From the NCBI GenBank assembly GCA_013397435.1, contig VZRG01000278.1, forward strand, positions 256,419-320,418: 64,000 nt of DNA. Reading direction: 5' to 3'. The notes beneath the pieces were generated by a model, which saw only the letters and a list, made by a program, of their open reading frames with translations, searched no databases and was not told where the DNA came from. The translations under genes and the position numbers were made by a program. Shown piece after piece: positions 35,801 through 50,800 of the stretch (position 1 is the stretch's first letter; each line of letters starts with the position of its first letter). The stretch is from Erythrocercus mccallii (lineage: Eukaryota; Chordata; Aves; Passeriformes; Dicruridae).

Positions 35801-38800
35801 TACTTGAAATTAATCTGCTGTGGTTCTTTGGTAGTTGGGACCCTTATATGATGAAGACAAAATATAGAGTTCCCTCAAACAAATCCCAGTTTGAGGAAGC
35901 ATGTTGACAGCTGACACAATGAATGAAATAAACGTGCTGGTAACAATGTTGATGTAGTACATTGCTTTACCTGAAGTCCTTAATTTCTTTTATCATCCAA
36001 ATGGCTAATAAGATTGTGTCTATGACTGAAAAGAACCTAAAAAATCTTTTGAAAAACAGGTTTTTATTTGTGCATATATTGCACAGGCCTAGATACTTCC
36101 TAACAGATAAAGTAATTTAAAACGATGTTTGTCTGAGATGAAACATGAAAGAAAGACAGAAATGGCTCAAATGGTGACCATTTCAATCTGCTTCAGGCCA
36201 AGCACTCTGTAACCTACCACAGATTTCTGGCTCATTGTGTAAAGCTGTGGGAGTTCCATGAGTATCTCTGCAGATACATCTTTGTCCAAAACACCATAAA
36301 TGATGGGTGGCACCGATGTAAAAAGGAGATTGAAAAGAATCAAGATCCAGTAGTCAGTAATTGATGTGCCTGAAAATCCGCAGAAAAACTGGTACCAAAA
36401 CAGGAGGTTCACGTAGGTCTGAAAAGCCAAAGATGACATGATGAAATTTTAGCCATTGACAAATGCTCCAAAAACAAGAGAAAAACTGGCAAGTCTTAGG
36501 TCTGGTTAAAGTAATCTGTGGAAACATTTCAAAATCAGACATGACTTGCTGAAACAGTCATGCTGCCACCATATTAGTAATGTCCATCACCCACTGTTTG
36601 ATCAAATCCAACAATGGCTTTGAGTGGGAAATTTAGTCCAAGAAATAAGAGCCTCTGGTCTCTGCAGGCAAATGGGAAACTGAATTGTTTGACATATTCT
36701 TTTTGAGACCATTTACAATAGGAAGAGAAAAAAGAAAATAAAGCCTCACTAAACCTTTCAGTTCTCAAAAATACATAAACTGTCATTTCCCTAGAATGGG
36801 ACAGCTACATACCACGTTCTTGTAGAAGTAGTAAAGCACCATATTGGTAAGTCTGGTATAACACCAGCGACCATGGACAAGAAGCAGTTTCCTGAGGTGT
36901 CTAAACTGAGAGATTGCAAAGTCACTTGCCATCACAGCCTGCAACACACATGAAGAAAAGGATATGCTATAACCACACTGTTAAAGATAAGCTTCAGATA
37001 CTGCCAACCAAGCAACTTACCCACTGTTGGAAATCCTTATAATTTTTTATACATAGTGCTTGCCAGGTTATCCTCACTCAGATATCCCCTTCCATACAAG
37101 ACTTTACAACTAACACACAGAGCTCAGTCCAACACAGCACAGGCTGTCATCATTATTACAACACAAGTGCACAGAAATCACTGACACTGACACTTCGGCT
37201 GCTCAATTCCCTGTACGACATGAGTAATATGGAGCTCACTAACAGGCAGTAAGCTGTTGTCTGGAGCTTGACCTGCAGCATTCAGTTTCTGATTGCTCCT
37301 GGTGGAATGCTGGGGCCTGGGTGTGAGGTTCAGGCTGCAAAGTCTTGCCCATGTAAGGGAAGGGACTGTGGAGCTATTGGGTCTCCAGAGTACACTCTGA
37401 AGTGATTTAAAATGGAACCTGACATCATTTGCAGCTGGATACACTACCTGCATGCCTTCCTGGCCAGATATTCCCACACCGGTGTCAGCCACCTGGATCA
37501 TACTGACATCATTTGCACCATCACCTACAGAGAAAAGAGGAAAAATCAAAACTAGCTTTGCTGGCTATCACATTGCTATGGAAGTGGCAGGAAAAGACAA
37601 ATATCAAACACCAGAGAGTTCACAGAAATACATTTTTATGGCCAACACTGAAAAACCCCAAGGAAAACAGGATTAGTAAGTGCAAGGCTCAACCAAACTG
37701 AGCTATGTTCTCCAAACAGATAATAGCTGTTCCTTTTGTCAGAATTTAGCTGGCATGCTGCACCAGAAAATATGGGTGCTTTAACTCACAGTCAGTCATC
37801 TCCCCTCTGCCTCCTTATTTTGGGGGGTTGTGATGGAAAGAAAAATGCTCTCACTTGCTGCTTTGCATGTTACATAGCACTGTATTACTGATGCTGTTCT
37901 TACTGCTTTATACTGAGATAAGTTTATGGACTAAATTTGCTACTTCAAAAGACAAACATCATCTTACATCAGGGACAACTACAATTCAAAGGATTATCTT
38001 GCTCATAAAATAAATTTTGTGACAGATACTAATATACAAGAGAAGAAACTGGCTTTTACTTCTTTTCAGAGAAAGGAGGATAACCACAAGACTCACCTAC
38101 AGCTAATGTCATTGCCTTTAGCTTACTTCGCACCAGTTTGACCAGGACACTCTTCTGCAGTGGTGTGGCTTGGCAACAGATCACAGCTCGACATTTTTGT
38201 GTGAGTTCCAAGAAAACATTCTGTAGGCTGTCATGAAGGACATGTTCTAAAGTCCTTCCATCAATAACCAGGCCTGCATTGAACCCTCGAGCTTGGGTGG
38301 AGGGACTTGCAGAGACATTTCCAAGTTTCTCACTAGTTTTTTTTTTGACAGAAGCATTCTTCTGAATGGCTTCTAAAATTTTACTCATTACCAGGGCACA
38401 GGCATCCTAAAGACATGAGAAAGACATCTTATGAAATACTGTTTCTACTCTGCCTCCTTTTTCAATTCATAAAATATGCATGGGGAAAAGGTCAAATGCT
38501 GCCCTTGTATAGTATTTATCTTGAAAGCCTCAGACATGAGGCTGAATACGTCTTTAAAATCACAAAGGATGCAGACTATTAATAAATGTATCTGTGATAA
38601 ACTTTGCTAAACTTATCTCTGATAAACTAAGCAAATTTGCTTGGGTATTGCATTAGGAGAAGAGAGAAAAAACCTAAGCAAGCCAGAAAACCTTCACAGA
38701 CTAGCAGGAAAAGCAACCATTAAGGATTCTGTAATATAAATACAGCTTTGATAGAAAACTTTTGCTCTCTGTGTTTCTTTTGTCTGGCATGCAAAGCCAA

Positions 38801-41800
38801 AAGTGGACTTCATATCACATTACAGATGAGCTGCCATGAATTACTGAAGAACTGGCCTTATGGAATGTTTATCTTATCAGAATCAATATAAGATGCTCAA
38901 AAAGTTTGTGGTATCAGTAAAGCACATGTAACACAGAAGAAAATACATCTTCTTAAATCTTCTCATCATTTTACCTTGAAATGCAACAGTATCAAATCCT
39001 GTTTTTTATTTCTAAGCCCAGTTAGAGGGAGGAAGAGCACTTCTGCAAAAGGGGCTTAGTTCTCACTGTCAAGTAAAACACTAAAGTGTTGGCACAAATG
39101 AAACTCCAAGCTTTCCTAAAACACAACTGGACTAAAACTCCTTTCTTTTTTTACTTCTTCTCCACAGTTTCTTCTTGCCACGCAATCTTTTATGGCATAT
39201 ACAAATTGTATTTCTTGAGATACATATAAGCAGAGAAGAAAAGGAAAAACTAAATGCCTTAGAACAATCCTCAAAATCTGAGGTCATGTCAACTCCTTAG
39301 TTTACCACAGAGAGAAATTAAGAAGTCTATTCAATTAAATAATTCATCATAATGTAGGGACTGTATATAAAGAAACAGACGTCACATACATAGAAAGGAT
39401 TTCATATTTTACCCACAAGGAAGAACAATAAAGAAAAGCAAATATTCTTTGGTTTCCCAAGCAAACAACATTTGCTTTTCTGTATTGTCCTGTGGAACAG
39501 CCTTATTGACTTTTTCAGTAGAGAAGAAAATCTACTCTTCTACTCACCCTACTCTGTGATTTAAGAGTGAAGATTCTATCCTCTGGTTCCAGGAGTTTAC
39601 AAGCGTAGGCAATGTTGACAGCTGTCTCTCTCTTGTCACCTGTCAACATCCATATTTTTATTCCAGCTTTCCGTAATGCCTGTATTGTGTCGGGAACACC
39701 CTCCTGCAAGCGATCTTCAATGCCAGTGGCACCTTAATTTAGACAAGCAGAAAGATTAGTGCTGCTGTATTTCCAAAACCAGAATGCTCCAAGAGTGATA
39801 GGATGAGCTGGTTCTCTGTCTGCACCCACATCCCAGAACAGACATGCTATCCTGACGTGCTTGAAAATTCCTGAAAGCAAGCACCTTGGCAGTATGAAGT
39901 CATTCAACCTCCTTATTTTCATTTCCTTTTAATGTTAGGGCCAACCCATATTGCTTATTGTCACACCAGAGACACAAGCCTGCAAGACAGCAGGTCTCCA
40001 AAGCAGCTTGACTTCTTCCTGTCAGCTTTAGTGGCAAAGGGTACCTGTATATCCCTAAAAAAGAATCAGTTTGCAGCACTGGTCTGGCTTCTCTCTAGAA
40101 ACCAAAGCCAATAATCCCAGAATTCCTTTAGTATCAAGGTTTACGGCATTTGCACTAAGCAGATATGACACAAAGTGAGGGAAGGAGCATACTTTACACA
40201 ATAGGATCTGTCTCTCTTCGGCTTCTAGCATGAGCTGCCTTTACCACTATAGTCAGATCTTTGCACTTTGTTTTCCAAACGTTATTTGCTGGGGGGTTCT
40301 CTAAAATGATTATCCCAGACTGCCTGCAGTTTACCTTTCACATACCTACAGCAAATATTTTTTGTTTCTTTCTGCACAGCTGAATGACCTTCAGAAGAAT
40401 GGTTCCTGCAGAAGCGTGGCTGACTTCTCCATGTTATTACAGGAGAACACAGCACAAGTACACCTGCTGTGCCACAAATGCAACAGTGATAGAAAATATG
40501 TCCAGAAGTGGGGTATCTCTGAATATTTGCACAAGCAGGCCTGTGACTTGTTACTATTGTTTCATGTGCCTGTTATAATGACATTTAAAAACTAATGATG
40601 ACAAAAAGTTACCCAATAATAACAATAAAAAACAAAACACCCCAAACAAACAAACCAACCCAGTAGATTTTTACAAACAACAGGAAGAATAAAATCTGTC
40701 TTCAGTGTGCTTTACAACTGATACCAACTTACCAGTGAAATGTATGAAAATTCAGGAGTGATGATAAATTCAAAGTCTGTAGAAAGCTATGTGTTACACA
40801 GATTGAGATTAGCACAGCTCTCTGCAAGCAAATTCCAATTATGAACATCATGAGCATTTTCCTGGGAGTTACAGTATTTTCTACCTACCAAGCAAAGTTA
40901 GTTTGGTCTCAAGCCTCATGGCAGATTCAAGCAGCAGGTCCTCCCTGTTGTCAATGCTGGTTTCTGCTAAAAAACGATGATTTAACCACTCTGCATACTC
41001 TGCATCACTCATCACCTACACAGGGAGGGAAAACATATGCCGTGTTTTCATAGTGGGTTTTCAACAGTGCATCAGAAGTGTTCTTGTGGTTACTTCTGCT
41101 GTCCACATCCCAAACCAACAAGTGCAGCCTCTGGCAGCGCATTGCTTACATGCTCCAGGATGTCCATGGATTTAGTACAATGTTCAGAGTGTTAGATTAC
41201 TTTGCCAGGCTACTCACTGGCACCCTGCAGGTTCCTGGGGCTGCCTGACAGATTTCCACTTAGATGGAAGGCAGGAAGGGCAATGGGCACAGTGCACTCT
41301 CACTATTGCTGCTCACCTGCAGCGCTGACACTGCCACAGAACAACTGCACAGCTGGGTACAGCTCGATGGCTGTACAGCTACACAGCCTGTATACTACAC
41401 AGCCTATATATTCACTTTGCATAAAGTTTTGTAAAGAGGCTTCTCACCCATTTCAATCCCTATGGAATTTTACTTCCAAGCAGCTTTGAATTTAAAATAG
41501 AATCTCAAAACTTCACTTCAGTTGTGCATCTACAGCTTGTACCACTGTGAACTGTTTGTGAAACCCAATAAAACAAGTGTGACTTAATCTATTTTCTGCC
41601 TCTGAAATTCCAGCCAGAGTAAGATTCACACAAGGAGACCTGCTAATGACTCGTAAAGAAAAATCTGGCTATTTGACAAACCCTATTTTAAAATTAGGAT
41701 GCTAAGATGCTTGGCATCCTAAACTGACAACAATTTCAATCTAACAGATGTCAGGAATTGATCTGGAATATCTTACAAATTCCTTCTTACAGGACATCAG

Positions 41801-44800
41801 GATAAACAAAATGTGGAAATAGAAGAATCTGTTTAGGAGAAGTAATGTTTGCTCCACTGGTAATACCACTTGAGGCTGGTCACAGACTGCAAACATTCTT
41901 CAAAACATATATTAAAAGAAATACCTTCTTAGCAATACACAGAGTGCGCAGTCCTCTTCTGGCATAGTCATCCAAATGCTGCTGGGTTTTCTCTTTAATC
42001 TTCTCTTCAATTTCAGAATTATTAGTATGTACTATCACAGAAAAACATGAGAAAGCAAATTAAACAGGCACTTTTAGGCTAAATTTAGCAGAAAATTCTG
42101 AAGGTCTAAATACATTCTTTAAGTAGTAAAATGTTAAAACTTATTAAAGAATGGTAAGGGCAAGCAAAGAATTACAAGTTTTATACATACCTTCAGATGC
42201 AGTTCTTAACAAATCCATCATGACTGAGTCTGCACCTTTTGTGTACACCACCACTTTGTTGGAGACTGGATGCCGAACCACCACTGACATCCTTTTCCGC
42301 AGCGCATCAAAAGGCAGGATATGCAAAAGCTGAAACGTTAAAGACCCCAGACCTGCAAAATCCACAGTTACTTGATCTGGAGTCCTAGATTGTAGAACAC
42401 ATTTATAAGCCCTAGCAGCATGAACCAAGGCAGCTTCGTCTGGACTCTCAGCTTCATAACATAGTTTTGGTATGGGAGATAATTCAATAGGTGACACAGC
42501 CTGGTTGGGTTCACCATCAGCAGCTACATTCACTAAATGCAGTTCTCCAGGCACTTGAGAATTTTCTGGGCTGTCAGTCTTGTGAGGCTCAGAAACGCTT
42601 TGTGCAGCTCCATCCAAAGCAGGTGAAGCCAGTTTCATTCTAAAACCAGACAGTTTTCTCGCAAAACTATTGGGGCTTTCAGATGATGACTCCTTTACAC
42701 TTGGAAGTGGGGAAGAACTTAGTCTCCAGACTGAAAACCTCTGGAACATTTGCCTGATTTCCTCAAGTGATTTAATAGGCATCCTACTTAGCGAAGAGAG
42801 TCTCATCTGGAACAGAATAGAGGAAGTATTTATGTTAAATTCTTCCTAGTTTAAGGAAGAATTCCTATTATATTTCTTCCTATTATATTAAGGAAGAACA
42901 CCTTACAAAGTAGGTATGTTTCATAATGAAAGTATTTTAAAATTTACCATGGCTTTGACTGCTTGTATTAAAGATGGCCAGCTCAAGTAAACGTGAAATG
43001 ATGAGTACAGTAAACAGCCTCTACAAGCTGTGAAAGTACTTCAGGTCTGAAAATTAGATGTGTTTCAAGTTTACTTCACGACTCCATGCAATACTTCTTT
43101 TCAGAATGTTCAGTAATGAACAGCGTTAGTATGACACTGTAACTTTTAGAAGTTGTGGAAAATTGAACTAAACACTTTAATCCTTGTTCTGAATTAGCAG
43201 AATACTTGTGAAGAATAAACCAATCCCCTCACACTAACTAGCTACAAGAACTGCTAAACATACAGTACCTTATCAACAGTTTTTAGTGTTCTAAATTAAA
43301 AGACAGTTCCCCTGTGATCAATGTTATAAAAAATTGGCTTCCTGTTACTGAAAACAGCTAGGGAAGTAACAGCTTACAAAAATAAGGCATACAAGGCTGA
43401 CATTCCTTTCTTGTTGCTCGTGAGGATGTAAGAATGAGTTATCAGGAAGCATGTTCTCTTCTGCCACTGAAAAGGGAAAAGTAGGGACAAACTGCAGCTC
43501 AGTTCCTCCACAGTTCCAGGAAGTTGCAATGTGTCTCCATTCAAAATCATGGAAACAGACTAGGAACATCCTTTCATTGCCTCTTCCTATGGCAACAGTG
43601 AAATCTCCCATTGTGTTGAGTTCTCTCCTGTCATCCCATAATCATGAATTCAGAAACCTCCTTCCATATTGCTCCTCCCAATCTACCTACTAGTGACCTG
43701 GAGATCTTCTAGCCTGCTGGCAAGTTATTCAGACATATTACTCTCAAAAAACCAAGACTCTCACCTGGGTATTTTTCCCCATCCCATTTAAGGAATAGGT
43801 AACTATCGACTATGAACTCATCTGCCTTGTCCACACATGGATCTCTAGGCTGCCTACTACACTTTCTGGGAATGCTTGGAAGCACACTAAAATACTAGGC
43901 TTATTTATATGTAGGGGGTACTTCATACCTCACAGGATATGTTTTGTGAATGTCTCCAGCTATGGTTGTAGGTTTACTACCTAGACAGACACCAAAATCT
44001 AGTTCTGCATGTCACTAATTTTTTTTTTCTCATTAACAAAGTCAACAAATGTAGATCACCAGGTAATGAGGGAAAGAAATCAAAGCTGAACTAAGGAATT
44101 ACCCTGCAACACAGTCCAAACTGGCAAAAAATGGGGTTATGAAAAAACCTAAAAGATTTTTAAAAAGTAGTACTATTTTTTAAAAAATGTTAGGTTGTGT
44201 GCACTGAACACAACAAGAGGTCACTCCAGACTACTAAACCAGGACAGACTAGTAAATGCACTGTTAATTCATGGTTAGACAACTTTATGCCATACTGCAA
44301 AACAATTTTTCTTCAGACTAATATACATATAAAACTTCATTTTCCATACTTCTGCTGAATCTCTATTTGAATAGTTGGGAACAGGTAAGAGCATTCTCAG
44401 TTTCCAGATTCTGTGAATCTTCAGCGATTATTCTTATTTTTCAGCCAACAATAACCTATTTTTGAAGGTAACCTGGGTGTTAATGTATTCTTATAGGAAG
44501 TTATACCCATATCAAAAAAAACCTTAACTAGAATATGCAAAAAAATTACAACTGCAATTTAATCACCAGATTTGTCTTGTAAAAGTTAGCAATGGTCACA
44601 GAAACAAAGACTGATGCCATTATCAGCATATCAGCATTATTTTATTCACTGACTCATTGCACTCCATGGTTTTACAGTAATTCCCTTCTTTCTAATAGGA
44701 CAAACCAGCAGAAGTGAAAAGGGTAGTGTTTAAAATGTCAGTTAATTGTATTTTTCTTTTTTTAATTGAACCAAAAAGAAGATCAGCTACTTGCAAATAT

Positions 44801-47800
44801 GGCCAAATAGTCAAAAGCAAAGACTTCTTACCTTTTGACGTGGCTGACTGGGGCCTGAAACTACAACAGTATTACAGATTGTCAGAGCAAGAAAGAAGTC
44901 AATGATATACATTGTCTCCAAAGATAACTTGCTGCTAGCTTCTTCTGATTGTTGATAGGAATGACAAGAAATTTGACTGAACTTCTTCAGCAGCTGTGTG
45001 TCTGGTACAACATCTGTTTCCTATTACGAAATGAACAAAACTGTCCATCAGGTTATAAACTTAGTCTCTGGAGGATAAATCACTTACAGATGATCAAAGT
45101 GTAGAAGCTCATAGAACTTCCCTCCTGTGCTGAGTTGGTTATATCAGGAAACAGAGGAACACTGGCATCTTCACTACCTTGTGCTAGTCCATTGAAAATA
45201 GCAAACTTCCTGCCCAAAGAGGTAAACACTAAAGGCTTAGTTCATAGCCTTAGACACTTAAACAGAGATTAAGTATGATGGATGATATTTAGACACCTTC
45301 AGGCACAGAAGCAGAGTTTTTTCCTCTCATAACTTCAAATAAGTATTGGCCATATAGATATTTCCTATTAAAAACAGAAGAAAATGCTAGAAACCTCTTA
45401 AAATAAAAGCACAAACTGTTATTAGGTTGATAATTTCATCTGAAGTGATCATGGATGCAGAGCAGCAAGAGTCAAAGTATACACTTTCATGAACCAACAT
45501 GCATCTGCAATGTCAGTTGTAAACAGCACGCAACCAAGCCATCATGAGACCTCTGATTTTGGTGAAGAGAGAAACGATTTCTTACATGACAACCAATCTG
45601 ATCAAGTGGGAGTAAAAAGAGACTACCCTCAGTGTTAATTCAGAAATTTAGCATCAAACCCAAGAGCTTCTACTTACAATGGGACTGCTGAAAGCCATGT
45701 CTCCTGAGTGGGGAATATCACCTGCTTCATCTTGCCTTTTGAATGCAGAGTAACTACCAGACAACTGATTCAAAGACTTTCTGTTCAAAGGTTCACACAC
45801 AGCTTGGCAGTTGTGCCCATGACATTTTGATGCAGAGGTTGAAGAGCCACACTGACAATCAGCTGAATCCTCATCCTCTGAATCCATCTCTTGATATGAC
45901 TCCAACCTCTTTGCTAAGGAAAGGGAAACAAAATCATTGTTCCAGGAGCAAAAAGAAACGTCCAAAATACTGCCTAAAGTAAGGAATTAGTTATACAGTT
46001 AAGAATAATCCACCATTTATGAAAAATTAAACCTGTAACAGGCCACCACTGTCTTCCTGTTTGAGCAGCATTCTACTGGATTGAATCCAGAAGAGGGAAC
46101 AAGAATGATCAGAGTTCTGCATAACATGAGTCACACGGATACAGTAAAATAAGCTGGAGTTACACAACCTCCAGAAGGGCACACTGATGGGAGTCAAATG
46201 CATATTCAAGTGAAGGGAAAATGCACAGAGATAGGAAATAGCCTGTTTTCTGTGAACACTGTGGCTATCAGAAGACACAATGCTTCAATATCGTGGCAAG
46301 ATGGACTCAGGCTAGGTATCAACAAAATCTTGTCAGAGATGATGGGACACATTAGAATTGAATGCCTGAGAAATAAGTGAATAGGACTTTACTGGAGGTC
46401 CTGAGAAAATAAAGAATTTCATAAAGAATAATAGCAACAATTCTGCTTTAGGCAAGAAAAATGAGACCGGACTTCCTGATGAGTCTTCTAGCCATTATGT
46501 TATAATGGATCAGGATTGTATGCCAGGGGTTTGATAAATATAGCTGCTAGTAGGAACTTATTCAAACTGTGTTTATTGTTTCAGTATTGGACATCTCCTC
46601 TCAAAAAGATACACATTTTCTGAGTTTTTAACTGAAAAGCAGATTTCAATAATCAAACTTTGTCTGGACATGTGTAACACCTTTGTGCCAGAGATGTAAA
46701 TGCAGTTCTGCTCCTCCCCACAAATCAATGGTGTAAAGAACCTCTGTAATAAATGGAAACACTCCTATGCTATCATGTGCTTGATTAAGAACATATCCAA
46801 GTGTTTGTACTGGAGTTCTGAGAATGTTTGACCACATGCCAAAAGTTGAAATCTCTGGAAAGTACTGGAACTATGTACACTATTTATCTTTCGAGTTTTA
46901 CTTCTCACTGTGAAAACAGCATCCCATGAGCGTACACTAGCACTTCAGTGCCTAAAATCCACAGACAGCATGGAAAAACTGTTCTGAGAGCTGTGCATTG
47001 CCTATTTATTTCATTAAAGTCTGAATACAAACAATAGAATCCTAGCAAAAAAACATTAGCATACATTGCAGATATGCAATACATTGCAGACGTGTCCAGC
47101 AACACCACTAATTCCCTATTTCTTTATTTTAGGTGGTACCAACTGTACCGGAAAGAAGTGAAAAGTGGGATATCATTCTGTTTTATGAGAAAACCTATCC
47201 ACAGGTCAGTCCCCAGATGTTGCTCTAAATGAGACAGAAATAGGTTTATTATGTCATTTGTGAGTCCTGTATTTTCTACTATCTTCTGTTTTTGCAACAC
47301 AAATGAAAGAATCCTGTCCCCCACTGTGCTATTCTGATGAGTCCAAGGAAACAGAGACCAGAGCTTACAACTTCCTTGGGAGACCGTCTTCCTGATATCA
47401 ACATGAACTTAGTAACACAGCTCTTCTAAAAAACAGGTAAGTGGGAACATAACAGACTGTGTCTCTCCACAACTACCAAATACAAAATCCCACATGAGGC
47501 ACTGATACCTTTTACCAGAAAGCGGCACCAATGAGTCAGCATGTGTTTGCAGAGGCAGGTTTGGACAACACTTGCCCATTCTGCTCTGCTTCCAGGCTGC
47601 TGAGAAGCTGCGTGCTCTGTCTGAAGCAACATGTGGCATCTCTTACAACACCACACTGCTCTACTGCCATGGTCCCAGAAGCACACATCACTTTAGACAG
47701 AACACCACTTGAGAGCATCTCTATGGAGGATTATACTGAATCACAGGTGTCCCTTTACCCTGGGAAATACAGATACAAACACAGCAATATATGTTCAGAT

Positions 47801-50800
47801 TAGGCAGCTTCTATGCAAAAGACTGTACTGTGTTGCACTGCATCTCTTACCATATGTAGCAGGAGCTGTGCAAACAGCAGCTCTATGCATCCAAACAAAT
47901 ATTAATCAGGGCTAAAAAACAGGACCGCCAATGCTTTTCAAACTGATTTTCAGGGCTCATATAATTTCTGATTTGTTAGGAAGAAATACATATTTAGTTT
48001 CCAGGGAAAAGACAGGGCATAGGAGACAGTAATCACACTAATAATTCTGGAAGATAACTTTATGTGAACTACTAGCAGAGGCATGTGGAGGCATACTTTC
48101 TCTGGCACACTGAGACTTGAATCAGCCACAGCTACACCACTCACACTACTCTGGTTTCTTTCCTGAAAGTTTTCCTTGCTTTAGGAAATGCTCTGAAGAT
48201 ATAATGTGCTTTTTATTGAAGTTGTTCATTCATCAAGTTCAAAAGTTATAAACATTTTTTCTCATTTTGCTGTTGTCATCATTCCAGTACCATAATGCAA
48301 AGCCAAAGAAGCATCTGGGAATCCTCATCATAACACTTCCAAAACATGTGCAGAAATTGCTGTAAAATTTGTCTATAAAATCTGGTCCTGTGACACAACA
48401 AAAGAAGGGCTGAACTGATTCATTGCTGTGGCCAGCAGGGTGTGCCTTTTGCTTGTAGTTGTGAATAGTTCTATCTGGCAGCAAACTCATCAAAACCACA
48501 AACAGGGTTTACTACACAGCTGTGCCTCACATGTCCACCCATCATCAGAACCTCACCTTTGATCTCACATGGAATATTTGCACTGTCCACCAGCAAAAGA
48601 GCAAATGTCTGCAGGCACTAGTACATACACATGGTAACTGTAACAAATACTTTGTGGCTTTATATAATTAATAAAATGGCTAATTAAATCATTCATATCA
48701 CTGCCCAATTTTCTCTTGGGTCTGGAGCTGTATCTTCTCCCAGCTCCCAGAAGACTTCAAGTTGGCTCTCATGAAATACATATTGAAAGATCCTACACAT
48801 TCAGATAATAAGACAGCAACTATTCATTAACACTGCTTCTTGACTTTTTGGCTAATAATAAGCAGCTGTGTAAGATCTAAGTAAGAATACAAGTCATTTT
48901 CAATGAAGGTTTTTTTGCAGCATTAACACACACATGGACACACATCTGACTGACTTGTACATTAAAATTACTGTTAAATAATGCATTAATACTATGCAAT
49001 AATTTGGGTTACTATATCCTCAAGAGCAGAACTATGTCAAAGTGGAGTCTTAACATACACTATATAAAACTTGTACACTGCTAGGATGGTCAACAGGATG
49101 TTTAAACCTTAAAATGCTAGGTAAGCATTGTCACTCTAGTAGGAGAAAAAAAAAGTGAGGAAAGACTAGATGGACAATTTGCCAGTGTTCTGGGTTCTGA
49201 ATATTCCATGGAGAGAAATAAAACAGAGTAGGCATGACTTCTTCCACAAGGAGTAAAGAATATTTAGTTCATGTTATCAAATATGTTGGGAAAATGATCT
49301 AGGTGAACAAAGGTTTAGTGTCTTACCATTTTCCTCATGGCAATACTCCTGTCCTGCAATGCTGCATCTCTGAAAAACCATCTTATTTTCAGTGAGGGTT
49401 CCAGTCTTGTCAGAGAAAATATACTGAATCTGGCCAAGGTCTTCAGCAATATTTAGTGCTCGACACTGAATAGTTGAGTCTGTTTTCTCATGGTAAAAAT
49501 CAATGTCATTCTGTATTAAATAAATTTGTCCCAGTTTGACAATTTCAATTGAAACATAGAGAGAAACGGGAATCAAAACCTACCAAAATAAAACATAGGG
49601 ATTAAATAAAAACAAAGTCTTTGGCCAGTTACAAACACAAAGTAGCTCTACTGAAGCCAAAGAGTTACTCCAAGGGTACAAATGAGATCAGAATATGACC
49701 CATGTTCAAAGCAGACCAGTTACCTGTAATAAAATTATCATCGTCCAGAACATATAGAAGCCTGCTAATGTTGGAGGACTCGATTTCCCATCTGGCCTGG
49801 GGATGTTAAAAAAAGGTATTTCTGAATACCTATTTAACCAAATTCCATGACCTTGAAAACAAGAACACAATAAAGTTAATCAGTTTTATGTAAACTGTAT
49901 CACAGCTCAGGGTTATTATGTTAGCTGTTATACTCTGCAGTTCTTACTAAGCTTTTAAACTACAATTTTATCTCTTGGGTTTTTTTCCCAACAGGAGTCC
50001 CAAGTATCACTACATACATGAATAAACACCTTACATGCATTCTAGCAACAGCATCTATACAGCATGTCTCAGAAATAAAGAAATATTAACTACACTTCAC
50101 AAACAATTTTTTCCCTCCTACAAAACCCTCTGGCAATTAATTGTGTTATCCTTTCTTGTCCAGGTTTTAGTCTACCAGTGATGACATCATCATGTCATCA
50201 TTTTTAAGTGTAATCTGAAGAAGTTTTATTAAACATATTTTTAACATATATTAAACACCTTTATGATCTGTCAAAAAAGTTAGTCTGTTTCGATTTACTC
50301 AAGCTGATAATTTAATCAACCCCTAAAATACCAAGTCAGTACAACTCTAGTCACACTAGGTCTCTCACCTCAATGTGTACATGCATCTCATGTCACCTGA
50401 AATATCCTAAGACAAAGTAGGAGTTTTGCGGAACAGTTAGTGAGAAAAAAGATAAATCAAATGGAGAAACAGGCTCCAGACCCAAAAACTCACATCAGGA
50501 ACACACTTTTTAACCACACTCCAGATGAAATATGACAACATGAACTTAAACCTCAAAACACTCCCAACTTTCAGGGAATTACATACGGATGAAGACTGAC
50601 AAAATTATCAGCCCCAAAAATAAACCACTAACCCTTGCAGGCTGAGAGAGGAAAAGAGCAGGGATCTGAGTGATTCTCACTTACCTATTGCACCAGTTAA
50701 ACACATCAAAAGTAGAAGCAGTACACACCAAAGAATATCAGTGTTCACTTTTCTTTCCAATTTACTGCGCTTGTAATGAGGGCCACTGTTATTCAGCATA

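Noticed and set aside
37178..37447. Continuation of the DGAND ORF past 37448
   Set aside because: Conserved ATP10D sequence stops exactly at a GTAGTG donor and resumes at 36938; the rest is intron read-through.
42151..42333. + strand ORF antisense to ATP10D exon 11
   Set aside because: It is a shadow of the conserved coding exon on the other strand.
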